Assembly: GCA_041485845.1 (NCBI GenBank)
Contig: JBGPKH010000112.1
Coordinates: forward strand, 1-17,622
DNA from: OMOG01 sp041485845
GTDB lineage: Bacteria > Acidobacteriota > Terriglobia > Bryobacterales > Bryobacteraceae
Direction: 5' to 3'
Length of the DNA: 17,622 nt
The notes beneath the pieces were generated by a model that saw only the letters and a list, made by a program, of their open reading frames with translations, was not told the origin of the DNA and did not search any database. Below are positions 1-6,787 of the stretch, piece by piece (position 1 is the stretch's first letter; every line of letters begins with the position of its first letter). The position numbers were made by a program, and so were the translations under genes.

Positions 1-585
1 ACCGCCGGGCAGGGAAGGCACGGACACTCGTGGCACTCCGCAGCGGGATCCGGCATCTACTGCTCCATCGTGCTGGAACCGGCGCCCGTTCTCACGCTGG
101 CGATGGGGCTGGCGACCGCGGACGCCATCGCCAGCGTCACTGGAGTCACATGCGATCTGCGCTGGCCCAACGACGTGTTGCTCGGCCGCAAGAAGGTCGC
201 CGGCATCCTGGTGCAACTGGTGGAGGGGCGGGCGGTCGCCGGGATCGGGATCAATGTGAATCAGACGGAGTTTCCGTTGGAACTGGCGGCAGTGGCAACG
301 TCGCTGCGGCTCGGGACAGGCCAGGAGGCCTGTCCTACCGGCCTCCTGATCGCCCTGTTGCGGGCGGTCCACAGCTTCGCCAAGGAGGAGAAGGATAACA
401 TCCTGCGCCTCTTCACGCATGCCTCCAGCTACGCTGCCGGCCGCCGCGTCACCGTCCAACAGCCCGATGGCGTCATTATCGGAACTACCGCCGGGCTCGA
501 CGCCGACGGCTTTCTGATCGTGCGCCAAGACGACGGAACCGATACGCTGGTACTTGCAGGAGGCGTACGTGCTATTGGCGCTTGA
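1..585 (+). CDS. birA: Biotin--[acetyl-CoA-carboxylase] ligase, 5' end missing
   Basis: This enzyme activates biotin as biotinyl-AMP and attaches it to the biotin carboxyl carrier protein of acetyl-CoA carboxylase in the cytoplasm. The frame is open from base 1, so the start lies outside the window. The visible part begins inside the biotin-binding signature (AGQGRHGHSW, then GSGIYCSIVL). It continues with the ligase motif RWPNDVLLGRKKVAGIL at about 160-210 and GIGINVN at about 241-261. A typical C-terminal domain follows (AAGRRVTVQQPDG to the end). Whether an N-terminal DNA-binding domain exists cannot be seen. The last 17 bases overlap coaX, so the two are probably translationally coupled. 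Oddity: a 9+9 bp palindrome (314-335) sits in frame inside the gene and encodes GTGQEACPT, just after the GINVN region. The identity is secure from the motifs. Confidence 0.93.
   Translation, partial: TAGQGRHGHSWHSAAGSGIYCSIVLEPAPVLTLAMGLATADAIASVTGVTCDLRWPNDVLLGRKKVAGILVQLVEGRAVAGIGINVNQTEFPLELAAVATSLRLGTGQEACPTGLLIALLRAVHSFAKEEKDNILRLFTHASSYAAGRRVTVQQPDGVIIGTTAGLDADGFLIVRQDDGTDTLVLAGGVRAIGA
314..335. repeat. Palindromic repeat inside birA (copy 1)
   Basis: GGACAGGCC, a 4-base loop (agga), then GGCCTGTCC form a perfect 9-bp inverted repeat. The same two arms with a different loop (tccc) occur at 14532-14553. Here the element lies inside the birA reading frame without breaking it. It looks like a dispersed REP-like palindrome; that family assignment is inference. 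Confidence 0.75.
558..563 (+). promoter_or_regulatory. Ribosome binding site of coaX
   Basis: AGGAGG lies five bases before the GTG at 569 and within the birA coding region. It favours GTG 569 over TTG 554, which lies upstream of the site. The resulting N terminus, MLLALDAGNSN, matches the usual CoaX start. Confidence 0.75.
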
Positions 586-1339
586 CGCGGGAAACAGCAA
601 CATCACCATCGGAGCGTTCGACGGCCGCAAGCTGGTCAGCCAGTGGCGGCTGCGCACGGTTCACGAGCAGACCGCCGACGAGTGGGGCATCCTGCTGCGC
701 AACCTCTTCTCGCCCGCGGGCCTCGACATCGGCACCGTGGACGGCATGGTTATCTCGAGCGTAGTGCCGCCTATCGACAGCACTCTCGCCTTCATGGCCC
801 AGCGCTATTTCCACACGGACGCCATGTTCGTCGGCCCGCTCACCGATATCGGTCTCGCCATCCGCTACGACAATCCCAGCGAGGTCGGCGCCGACCGCTT
901 GGTAAACGGCGTCGCCGGCTTCTATAAGTACGGCGGCCCGTGCGTCATCGTGGATCTCGGCACCACCATCAACTTCGACGTCATCTCGAAGGACGCCGAG
1001 TATCTCGGCGGCGCCATCGCGGTGGGCATCGGCATCTCCATCGAAGCGCTGTTCAGCAAGACCGCGCGCCTCCCGCTGGTCGATTTCCGAGCGCCCAAGG
1101 ACGTGGTCGGCACCAACACCGTGGCCAGCATCCAATCGGGGCTGTACTTCGGCGCCATCGGCATGATCGACGGCATCCTGGAGCGCATCATCGAAAAACT
1201 CGGGCCCGAGACGAAGGCCATCGCCACCGGCGGCCAGGCGCACCTGATCGTCAGTGGTTCGCGCTACATCAAGCTGGTGGACGAGCACCTCACGCTCGAA
1301 GGCCTGCAAATGATCTGGGAACGCAACCATTCCTCTTGA
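569..1339 (+). CDS. coaX: Type III pantothenate kinase
   Basis: CoaX phosphorylates pantothenate, the first committed step of coenzyme A synthesis, in the cytoplasm. The protein is 256 residues, the usual family length. It has the N-terminal phosphate-binding motif DAGNSN (residues 6-11), the substrate-site motif NPSEVGADRLVN, the second nucleotide motif VDLGTTINFD followed by GGAIAVGIGIS, and ATGGQAHLI near the C terminus. The family consensus at the second motif is closer to GTATTFD and GG.I.PG, so this is a variant, though the acidic and glycine residues are present. The GTG start is chosen from the AGGAGG five bases upstream and from the MLLALDAGNSN N terminus. The gene overlaps birA by 17 bases, and birA-coaX pairs are common in bacteria. 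The next gene starts 12 bases downstream. Confidence 0.93.
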   Translation: MLLALDAGNSNITIGAFDGRKLVSQWRLRTVHEQTADEWGILLRNLFSPAGLDIGTVDGMVISSVVPPIDSTLAFMAQRYFHTDAMFVGPLTDIGLAIRYDNPSEVGADRLVNGVAGFYKYGGPCVIVDLGTTINFDVISKDAEYLGGAIAVGIGISIEALFSKTARLPLVDFRAPKDVVGTNTVASIQSGLYFGAIGMIDGILERIIEKLGPETKAIATGGQAHLIVSGSRYIKLVDEHLTLEGLQMIWERNHSS

Positions 1340-1351
1340 AAAAGCTTAGCG

Positions 1352-2011
1352 GTGCTGAACTATTACAACTACTACACCGAAATCGAAGAACAGTTCCAGC
1401 GGGCGCGCGGCACCCATCTGTTTCTGTTATCGCCGCTCGATTGGGCGCTGATCGAAACCTGGAACAACATGGGAGTTCCGCTCGAAGCCGTTCTGCGCGG
1501 CATCGACGCGGCCTTCGAGAAGTGGCGCAGCCGCAAGGTCAAAACCCGAATGGTGAATTCGCTGGCCTTCTGCGCGCAGGCCGTGCTCACCGAAGCCCAG
1601 ATCATGGCGGGGACCGCGCAACCGAAAGTGCGCAAGGAAGTCGCGCCGCCATTTCACCTGGAAGAGCTGCGCGCCTATCTCGAGGGCAATGCCGCCGCGC
1701 TCCCGCCCGAGTACGCGGCGACGGCCGCCTCGCTGCGTAGACTGGCAGCCGAGGCGGAGCAGCACTACCTGGACCTCGAATCTCTGGAACAGCGCCTGAC
1801 GGTGCTCGAAGAGAAGATGATCGCCGCCGCGCGCACGCGCCGGACCGAAGAAGAGCTGCTCGAATCGCGCCGCGAGCTGGATCGCCAGTTGCGCCCCTAC
1901 CGCGGCAAGATGACCGCGGACCAGTTGACCATGCTCGAAAAGCAGTACCACGAGCGAAACCTGCTGGAGAAGGCGGGTCTGCCGCGGTTGAGCCTCTTCT
2001 ATATGAGGTAG
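1352..2011 (+). CDS. Conserved hypothetical protein downstream of coaX
   Basis: A 219-residue soluble protein with no signal peptide or membrane segment. The N-terminal third carries an aromatic-rich stretch (NYYNYYTEIEEQF) and the motif SPLDWALIETW..GVPLEAVLRGID. From memory, these are shared by acidobacterial proteins of unknown function. The C-terminal half (about residues 125-205) is rich in Glu, Leu and Arg with heptad-like spacing, and probably forms a coiled coil. The GTG start at 1352 is the first in-frame option, 12 bases after the coaX stop. There is no strong Shine-Dalgarno, so translation may depend on coupling to coaX. Its position suggests co-transcription with birA-coaX, but no function can be assigned. 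Confidence 0.8.
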   Translation: MLNYYNYYTEIEEQFQRARGTHLFLLSPLDWALIETWNNMGVPLEAVLRGIDAAFEKWRSRKVKTRMVNSLAFCAQAVLTEAQIMAGTAQPKVRKEVAPPFHLEELRAYLEGNAAALPPEYAATAASLRRLAAEAEQHYLDLESLEQRLTVLEEKMIAAARTRRTEEELLESRRELDRQLRPYRGKMTADQLTMLEKQYHERNLLEKAGLPRLSLFYMR

Positions 2012-2014
2012 TAC

Positions 2015-2036
2015 CGGCACTGTCATATTCGTGCCG
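2015..2036 (+). terminator. Weak hairpin after the birA-coaX block
   Basis: CGGCAC, a 10-base loop and GTGCCG form a 6-bp stem just after the stop codon at 2011. There is no T tract, so intrinsic termination is uncertain. It overlaps the 3' end of the decayed HEPN gene on the other strand. Confidence 0.25.
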
Positions 2037-2204
2037 CAGGAGGTTTCCGACGGCGGGCAGAACTCCTCGGCCACGACGCCGAGCTTCTTTGCCGCCTCGC
2101 TGATCCGCTCCAGACAGCGCTCTGCCGCATTGCCTCGTCTTGAGGTCCGCAACGAAGGCCGTCAGGTCCATTCCGGCGGTGAACGCTGAATCGGGTCTTT
2201 AGAT
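2022..2204 (-). pseudogene. Decayed HEPN (DUF86 / HepT-like) toxin
   Basis: Three pieces of a DUF86/HepT-type HEPN protein can be read in alternating frames on the minus strand. They are SKDP then FTAGMDLTAFVADLKTRQ, next AAERCLERISEAAKKLG with VAEEFCP, and last GNLLRHEYD. Intact members of the family (about 110-120 residues, from memory) carry these blocks in this order. Here the helix between SKDP and FTAGMD is missing, there are at least two frame changes, about ten residues including the expected catalytic Arg region before GN.LRHEYD are gone, and the C terminus is lost. It follows directly after the MNT gene on the same strand, the usual antitoxin-toxin order. It is almost certainly non-functional. 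Confidence 0.75.
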
Positions 2205-2504
2205 TTAGAAGGCACGCAGGGCCTCAGCTTCCACGCCTTTCTGGACGCGCGGCTTGAGCGTACCTTCCTCGACCAGATCCTCCGGTCGCCCGCCCAGCAG
2301 TTCGGAAAGCCGAAGCTCGATTCCGGCCGCATCCAGCAGCGATATCCGGCGGGTAGAATCAAAAGCGGCCAGCAGGCCGATGTCGGAGCCGCGGTGGCGA
2401 TCGCCTCGCACTGTGGAACCGAACAGCGACAGGCGGACAACCCCGGCAGCTCTCAGCTCCGGTTCGTGTTCGCGCAGTTTGGCTATGACCTGATCGCAGT
2501 TCAA
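2205..2504 (-). CDS. MNT-type nucleotidyltransferase (MntA-like antitoxin), probably inactive
   Basis: A 99-residue protein of the minimal nucleotidyltransferase family. Active MntA-type antitoxins AMPylate or neutralise a partner HEPN RNase. The signature is readable as LSLFGSTVRGDRHRGSDIGLL, followed by a second conserved block, GGRPEDLVEEGTLKPRV. The family motif is GS..RG...SDIDLL. Here the second metal-binding Asp is Gly (codons gac atc ggc, one transition away from gac atc gac). The gene starts with TTG at 2504, with an in-frame stop just upstream. A better-placed ATG at 2511 is in another frame, so the start is also suspect. The partner HEPN gene immediately downstream is broken. The frame itself is intact, so a protein may still be made. 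Confidence 0.8.
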   Translation of the reverse strand: MNCDQVIAKLREHEPELRAAGVVRLSLFGSTVRGDRHRGSDIGLLAAFDSTRRISLLDAAGIELRLSELLGGRPEDLVEEGTLKPRVQKGVEAEALRAF

Positions 2505-2616
2505 GTTTCATTTTTGCGCCACCCTTTTCAGCCGGTCAAGGACTATTTGTCATCAAGGCCGCGGGGCCGGCGATGCGGCTCGAGGAACTGCGTCGGCCTG
2601 GAGCGGCTGCTGTTCG

Positions 2617-3645
2617 CTAACCCTGCGGACGGTTCTTCGCCTGCTCCATCGCGATCTGGTTGATGTGCGAGAGGGCTTTGGCGCCACTGGCGCCCTCGAT
2701 GGCCTTTACCGCGATGTCCTGCACCTGCTGCTTGGCGTCCGCCATTTGCTTTTCCAGAGCCGCGATCTGAGCCTGCTGCCGCGCCACGGTCTCCTCCAGC
2801 GTCTGGACGCGCAACTCCGCCAGCCGCTTCTCGCTCTCGGCGTCTTTCTTCAGCACCAGCGTCTGTTGTTCGAACTTCGCTTCCGTTTCGCGGCTCGCCT
2901 GTTCCGCCGCGGCGCGCGCCTCCTTTTGCAGCCGCTGCGGAAGGCCCTCCGATTCCTTGCGCAAGCGCGCCAGTTCCTCCTCGGTCTCTTTCAGCGCCGC
3001 TTCGCGCTGCTGCCAAGTCTTTTGCAGGGTCTCCTGTTTTTCCTGGTTCTTCTTTTCCTGCAGGCGAACCTCTTCTTCGTACTTGTCCTGCGCCTTTTTC
3101 CGTTCCAGCGCTTTCTTGTACTCGTAGTCCTCGATTTCGCGCTGGCGCTGCTTTTTCAGGCTCTCCTCCTGGTCCTTGCGGTCGCGTTCCGCCCGTTCGG
3201 ACTCCTCCTCCCACTGGGCGCGCTGCGCGGCGATCTCGGCTTCGAGGCGCTGCTTGTCGCGCGCGTAGTCCTCGGCCATCTGGTCGAGCGCGGTGGCTGC
3301 CACGTCGATCTTGTGCAGACGCTCCAGTTCCTTCCGCTCGAGAGACACGGCTTCTTGTGCCGAGGCCAGTAGCTGCAGCTCCTCGGTCAGGCGGCCGGAG
3401 AGACCCGAGAGCGCTTTGGACACCTCCAGTCCCAGTCCCGAGATGCGCTGCACCACAATTTCGACGGTTACGCCGTCGACGGCCTGGCGCACCTCGGCCT
3501 CGCGCATGCGCGCCGTCTCCGCGCCCTTGGCGTCAGGCGCCTCGCGAGCGCGTTCCACTTCCTCCTGGATCTGCTCGAATTCCTTCTGCACTTCCGCTTT
3601 GCCGCGCTTCGCCCGCACTGGTGTTTTGGTGACTTTTGCTGGCAT
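2617..3645 (-). CDS. Long coiled-coil protein of unknown function
   Basis: A 342-residue protein dominated by charged heptad-like sequence. There is a short basic N terminus (MPAKVTKTPVRAKRGK), a moderately hydrophobic segment around residues 60-110 (VDGVTVEIVVQRISGLGLEVSKALSGLSGRL, here only summarised), and then nearly continuous coiled coil rich in Glu, Lys, Gln and Arg from about 115 to 315. The C terminus is less charged (GASGAKALSHINQIAMEQAKN). No signal peptide, transmembrane helix or catalytic motif is visible. The ATG at 3645 is preferred; ATG 3666 is an alternative in the same frame, and neither has a strong Shine-Dalgarno. A structural or scaffolding role would fit such a composition, but that is inference. 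The neighbours give no functional clue. Confidence 0.75.
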   Translation of the reverse strand: MPAKVTKTPVRAKRGKAEVQKEFEQIQEEVERAREAPDAKGAETARMREAEVRQAVDGVTVEIVVQRISGLGLEVSKALSGLSGRLTEELQLLASAQEAVSLERKELERLHKIDVAATALDQMAEDYARDKQRLEAEIAAQRAQWEEESERAERDRKDQEESLKKQRQREIEDYEYKKALERKKAQDKYEEEVRLQEKKNQEKQETLQKTWQQREAALKETEEELARLRKESEGLPQRLQKEARAAAEQASRETEAKFEQQTLVLKKDAESEKRLAELRVQTLEETVARQQAQIAALEKQMADAKQQVQDIAVKAIEGASGAKALSHINQIAMEQAKNRPQG

Positions 3646-3960
3646 GACCGGTAGCTTAGCACCCATCGAGGGGAGCGGTGAAGCGCGCCTGCGACGTCTT
3701 GACGCCCGGCAATATCGGGTGGGGGCAGACCGTCCCTCGTCGTAGATGGCGCCGCTTGAAAATGTCACCGCGGCCGAAAGAGGTCCTCTCGTCACCGCTC
3801 AGGCGGTCCGTGGCCGGCTCGTGGTGACCTATACAACGTCGCCGGCATCCTCCGGTCTTTGTGCGATGACGCGCTCGAGGACCTCGGTGGCCGGCTTGCG
3901 CAGCGAGGGCGGCCAGGCCGACCGCGGTCAGCCTGACCGTACTCCAAGAGAAGATGATCT
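3646..3960. other. Gene-poor gap upstream of the coiled-coil gene
   Basis: About 315 bases without a convincing gene. Open frames exist on both strands but have no start signals or recognisable motifs. On the minus strand, short stretches (VRLTAVGLAALAA; PATEVLERVIAQRPEDAGDVV) look protein-like but lie in different frames. They could be relics of a decayed gene that I cannot identify. The coiled-coil gene's promoter presumably lies here, but no clear -35/-10 pair was found. Confidence 0.4.
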
Positions 3961-4323
3961 CTAGAACTCCCACGTTCGGAACCGCCACTGGTGCTCCACC
4001 ATGTCGACCCGCTTACCGCGAAAGCGCACTCCTTCCAACTCCAGGCGGGTGCGCTGCTCCAGGCCCGCTTCGTACTTCAGCTTGATCTGGCCGCCGGAAC
4101 CTACGACGCGCTGCCAGGGGAGCGAATTCCCGCACCTGTGCAGCAACTGCGCCACGTGCCGGTGATACAGAGGATACCCCGCGGCCGCGGCGACCTGTCC
4201 GTATGTCGCTACCTTACCGCGCGGAATCTGGCGGATGGCCTTGCGAAACGCCGCGTCGCGCTTTTCGCTCTTCGGCGCCCGCTGCAAACGGCGCGCCACC
4301 TCCTGGTGTGTGGTTCTCCGCAT
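3961..4323 (-). CDS. Alkyltransferase-like protein (MGMT family, ATL)
   Basis: A 120-residue protein of the O6-alkylguanine-DNA alkyltransferase fold. The recognition helix region is visible as IPRGKVATYGQVAAAAGYP (residues 33-51), followed by HRHVAQLLHRC. The active-site loop reads LPWQRVVGSGGQI (residues 68-80). True MGMT enzymes have PCHRV with an alkyl-accepting Cys; here the position is Trp70. This marks the non-enzymatic ATL subfamily, which binds O6-alkylguanine lesions and hands them to nucleotide excision repair. The length suits ATL proteins, which lack the N-terminal MGMT domain. The C-terminal extension (about 20 residues, VDMVEHQWRFRTWEF) is unremarkable. The ATG start at 4323 has only a weak upstream Shine-Dalgarno. 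Confidence 0.88.
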   Translation of the reverse strand: MRRTTHQEVARRLQRAPKSEKRDAAFRKAIRQIPRGKVATYGQVAAAAGYPLYHRHVAQLLHRCGNSLPWQRVVGSGGQIKLKYEAGLEQRTRLELEGVRFRGKRVDMVEHQWRFRTWEF

Positions 4324-4668
4324 GTGAACAGCACCAGGATAAAACAGCGCGGCGCCGGTCCATCCAGTAGGCCCACCCCACCGCCAGGGATAAGAAAATG
4401 AGACCGCCGATCGCGGCCGTCAGTTGATTCGGAGGCGGAGGCCCTGCGATGTCTTGGTGCCACCTCTCGGTGCGCAAAGCGGCCACCATCCAGAAGCAAT
4501 ACACTCCCGAGCGGTCCCGGGCACGCGTGGCGCGAACGAACAGGACCAGGGGCCGCAGCCGGAATCCGAGCGGCCGCTGCACCCCCGGAGCGAGCGCCAG
4601 GCGAACCACGCCGCCGCAGACAGTCCGGCCCAGACCACGTCCATAACCAGGCTGTGACTCACGGCCAT
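4324..4668 (-). pseudogene. Possible frameshifted small membrane protein
   Basis: On the minus strand a plausible protein begins at ATG 4668 (MAVSHSLVMDVVWAGLSAAAWFAW, hydrophobic). It continues only after a change of frame near 4605 as RLALAPGVQRPLGFRLRPLVL, then DRSGVYCFWMVAALRTERWHQ. A second hydrophobic segment follows (AAIGGLIFLSLAVGWAYWMD, ending near 4375). Joined, these make a coherent two-helix membrane protein of about 100 residues; neither frame alone does. I do not recognise the family. The 3' limit is uncertain, because the second frame stays open into the ATL gene. It could be a real pseudogene, a sequence error, or chance. Confidence 0.35.
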
Positions 4669-4839
4669 GTTGCCCGCTTTGAAAGACTGCGCCGCACTCC
4701 GGCCCGGCTGGAACTGAACGTGTTCAATTCCCGCCACCGGGGAAGAAAAACCACAGCGCGTTCGCTGAAAGCCGGGAGGGACGCCGATTATTCGAGGAAA
4801 TTTACGTGGGACAGAAAACCGCTTGCTTACTTTACGCAC

Positions 4840-4859
4840 GCGGCTCCGATCGGAACCGC
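4840..4859 (-). terminator. Hairpin downstream of rhaM
   Basis: GCGGCTCC, GATC, GGAACCGC on the plus strand folds, in the minus-strand transcript, into an 8-bp stem with a four-base loop and one G-U pair. It lies 17 bases after the rhaM stop. No U tract follows, so it may be a terminator or an mRNA 3'-end stabiliser. Confidence 0.4.
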
Positions 4860-4875
4860 CGGTTGCCAATAGCGC

Positions 4876-5193
4876 TCACTCCAAGTAAAAAACTTCCTTC
4901 ATCATGGCGAAGCGCTCGCCCGAGCGCTTATCCGGCACCGGTTCGAACAGCCGGTTCATGAACGCCTGCCATTTCTGATTGACCGGGTCGCGGTCCAACT
5001 CGTCCCAGGCCCGGTCGAAGTCTTCCGCGCGCAGGTACAGCACCAGCTCCTGCCCGCGCCGGAAGATGGAGTACTCGGAAATCCCGACTTCTTTCAACTT
5101 GGCCAGCAGCTCGGGCCAAACCCGCTGGTGCTCGCGCTCGTACTCTTCGATGGCGTTCGGCTTGATCTGCAGTTTGAATGCGTACCGGGGCAT
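4876..5193 (-). CDS. rhaM: L-rhamnose mutarotase
   Basis: RhaM interconverts the alpha and beta anomers of L-rhamnose, supplying the anomer used by rhamnose isomerase in the cytoplasm. The protein is 105 residues, matching the family (about 104). It shows the N-terminal strand RYAFKLQIKP, the helix EEYEREHQRVWPELL, the motif GISEYSIF, and WQAFMNRLFEP. Tyr18 and His22 fall at the positions known as catalytic in E. coli RhaM. The start at 5193 is supported by AAGGA six bases upstream, in preference to an upstream in-frame ATG at 5214 that would overlap rhaI. It lies 13 bases downstream of rhaI on the same strand and is surely co-transcribed with it. Confidence 0.93.
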   Translation of the reverse strand: MPRYAFKLQIKPNAIEEYEREHQRVWPELLAKLKEVGISEYSIFRRGQELVLYLRAEDFDRAWDELDRDPVNQKWQAFMNRLFEPVPDKRSGERFAMMKEVFYLE

Positions 5194-5198
5194 AGATT

Positions 5199-5203
5199 TC
5201 CTT
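5199..5203 (-). promoter_or_regulatory. Ribosome binding site of rhaM
   Basis: The minus strand reads AAGGA, then six bases, then the ATG at 5193. The site lies in the 13-base gap after the rhaI stop and decides the rhaM start. Confidence 0.6.
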
Positions 5204-5206
5204 ATT

Positions 5207-6424
5207 CTATGCATAACTGGATACCGCGGCCATGTTCCTGGCGCTTCGTTCCGCGGTGATCCGCTCCAGGTACCCGCTCTGCCGGAAAGCGTCCATGGGA
5301 TCGGCCGGCAGGCCCTTCGACTGCGCCCATTCGCGAATCACCGGCCGCACATCGCTGGAGAACGCGTCCTTGAGACAGCTCTCCGCATCCACCAGCGCGC
5401 AACGCGTCTGGCACGCGGCCAGCTTCTCGCGATCCACCAGCGCCGCCTTGGCATATAGTTCCATGGCCGTGGTCACGGTCTGAATCATAGCCTCCATCTT
5501 GCCCTTGAGATTGTGGCTCTGGTCGATCATGTAGGCGATGTCGGCGCGCTTTCCCGTCTCCCATTCGAAGTGCAGGATCTCGTGGAAGATGCGGAACACC
5601 TGGTAGGGATCGATCGAGCCCATCGTCAGGTCGTCGTCGGCGTAGCGGCGGTCGTTGAAGTGGAAGCCGCCAAGCATGTCGAGATCCAACAGCCACGCCA
5701 CGATCTGCTCGATATTCTGCGCCTGGTAGTGGTGGCCGGTGTCCACCAGCACCCGCGCGTTCGGGCCCGCGGCTTGCGCCATGAGCAACGCCATGCCCCA
5801 ATCGGCGATATCGGTGTGGTAGAAGGCCGGCTCGAAGGGCTTGTATTCCACCAGCATCCGCTGGCCCTCCGCGAGGTGCTGGTGCGCGGTGCGCAGCCCC
5901 TCTTCGAACCACTTTCGCCGATGGCGGATGTTTTGCGTCCCGGGATAGTTCGACCCGTCGGCGAACCACAGCGAAAGGTCGCGGCTCCCCAGGCGCCGCG
6001 CGATCTCGATGCTGTTCAGGATGTGGTCCAGCGCTTCCTTGCGCACGGCGGCGTCGGGATTGCCCAGCGAACCGTATTTATAGATCTGGTCCTGAAACAC
6101 GTTGGGATTGATGGAGCCCGCGCAAAGTCCATTTTTTCGGGCTTGGGCCTGAACGGCAGCCGCGTCCTCGGCCCCGTTCGGAAGATCCCACAGCACGTGC
6201 AGCGCCACGGTCGGGCAAACGCCCGTCCAGCGATGCACCTGGCCGGCGTCGTTGAGCTTCTCTTCGGTGGTGGTGGCCGCGGCGGGCTGCAGAAACTTTC
6301 CGAAGCGCGTGCCGGTATTGGCAAATCCCCAGGAGGGCAATTCGATATGAAAGGAATTCAGGGCAGTGGTGAGGGTGTCGGTCTGTTGGCTGGTAAACAC
6401 GTTATTCGACCATCCGCCTTTCAT
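5207..6424 (-). CDS. rhaI: L-rhamnose isomerase, Pseudomonas stutzeri type
   Basis: The enzyme isomerises L-rhamnose to L-rhamnulose (a metal-dependent TIM barrel of the xylose-isomerase-like superfamily). It is 405 residues, close to the 430 of the P. stutzeri enzyme. All metal ligands known there have counterparts: Glu193 (in MLVEYKPFEPAF), Asp228 and His231 (VDTGHH), His255 (GGFHFNDRR), Asp263 and Asp265 (YADDDL), and Asp301 (MIDQSHN). The spacing between them is identical to that in the P. stutzeri enzyme. The N terminus is shorter and begins at ATG 6424 without a strong Shine-Dalgarno, so the exact start is uncertain; GTG at about residue 9 is possible. It is followed by rhaM. It is not the RhaA type of E. 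coli. The divergent operon to its right suggests it acts on sugar released by that operon's lyase. Confidence 0.93.
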   Translation of the reverse strand: MKGGWSNNVFTSQQTDTLTTALNSFHIELPSWGFANTGTRFGKFLQPAAATTTEEKLNDAGQVHRWTGVCPTVALHVLWDLPNGAEDAAAVQAQARKNGLCAGSINPNVFQDQIYKYGSLGNPDAAVRKEALDHILNSIEIARRLGSRDLSLWFADGSNYPGTQNIRHRRKWFEEGLRTAHQHLAEGQRMLVEYKPFEPAFYHTDIADWGMALLMAQAAGPNARVLVDTGHHYQAQNIEQIVAWLLDLDMLGGFHFNDRRYADDDLTMGSIDPYQVFRIFHEILHFEWETGKRADIAYMIDQSHNLKGKMEAMIQTVTTAMELYAKAALVDREKLAACQTRCALVDAESCLKDAFSSDVRPVIREWAQSKGLPADPMDAFRQSGYLERITAERSARNMAAVSSYA

Positions 6425-6787
6425 GATCGGGGGCGCGAGGCCGTTTCGTCAAACGCCTGGGCAACCGCGGAAGCCGGTTTTGTAATGCGGAACCCCGCGG
6501 GGATTCCGGATTCCTGTGGAAGTCCCCTGTTGAACATCCTTTGGGAATCCTGGAGACTGTCTTGCCGCCCGCGGCGTTGTGCTGAAACCGAAGTTTTTGT
6601 TTCGTCATTCAAAACCGGCGTTTCCCGGTTGTTACCAGCGCCCGGTCCGGCCTGCCGGGATGATCATGAAAGCACGTCTTCTTCAGTGATCTCAAACCGC
6701 CGCTCCGTTTGGCTCCTCGAAACAGATCGGCCCAAGCCGAAACTGCTTGCCGGTATACTGGTCGCGCAGGCATTCTGAAGACCGGCA
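6425..6787. promoter_or_regulatory. Divergent control region between rhaI and the sugar operon
   Basis: A 363-base region between two divergent transcription units, with no convincing gene. It contains a near-perfect palindrome (GGAA, CCCCGCGGGG, A, TTCC at 6489-6507), two adjacent GGATTCC boxes (6501-6507, 6508-6514) and an inverted copy GGAATCC (6544-6550). A 6-bp hairpin with AACCGG/CCGGTT arms lies at 6613-6630. These are candidate operators for a sugar-responsive regulator; no regulator gene is in the window. A role in regulation is inferred from position only. Confidence 0.4.
6754..6759 (+). promoter_or_regulatory. Possible -10 box of the sugar operon
   Basis: TATACT lies 28 bases before the transporter ATG. 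No convincing -35 hexamer is seen 16-18 bases upstream, so the call is tentative. Confidence 0.35.

Noticed and set aside
572..1330. Long open frame on the minus strand opposite coaX (252 codons)
   Set aside because: It is antisense to a gene with clear CoaX motifs; high-GC codon bias opens the opposite frame, and the translated product has no motif.
2511..2511. ATG at 2511 as the MNT start
   Set aside because: It has a better ribosome binding site but is in a different frame from the conserved MNT sequence, which begins at TTG 2504.
3746..3964. Plus-strand open frame of 72 codons in the 3646-3960 gap
   Set aside because: No start signal or motif, and composition is like the shadow frames; kept only as a gap with possible relics.
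6402..6608. Small minus-strand open frame in the rhaI upstream region
   Set aside because: It has no family resemblance and overlaps the rhaI start and the palindromic control elements; no convincing ribosome binding site.
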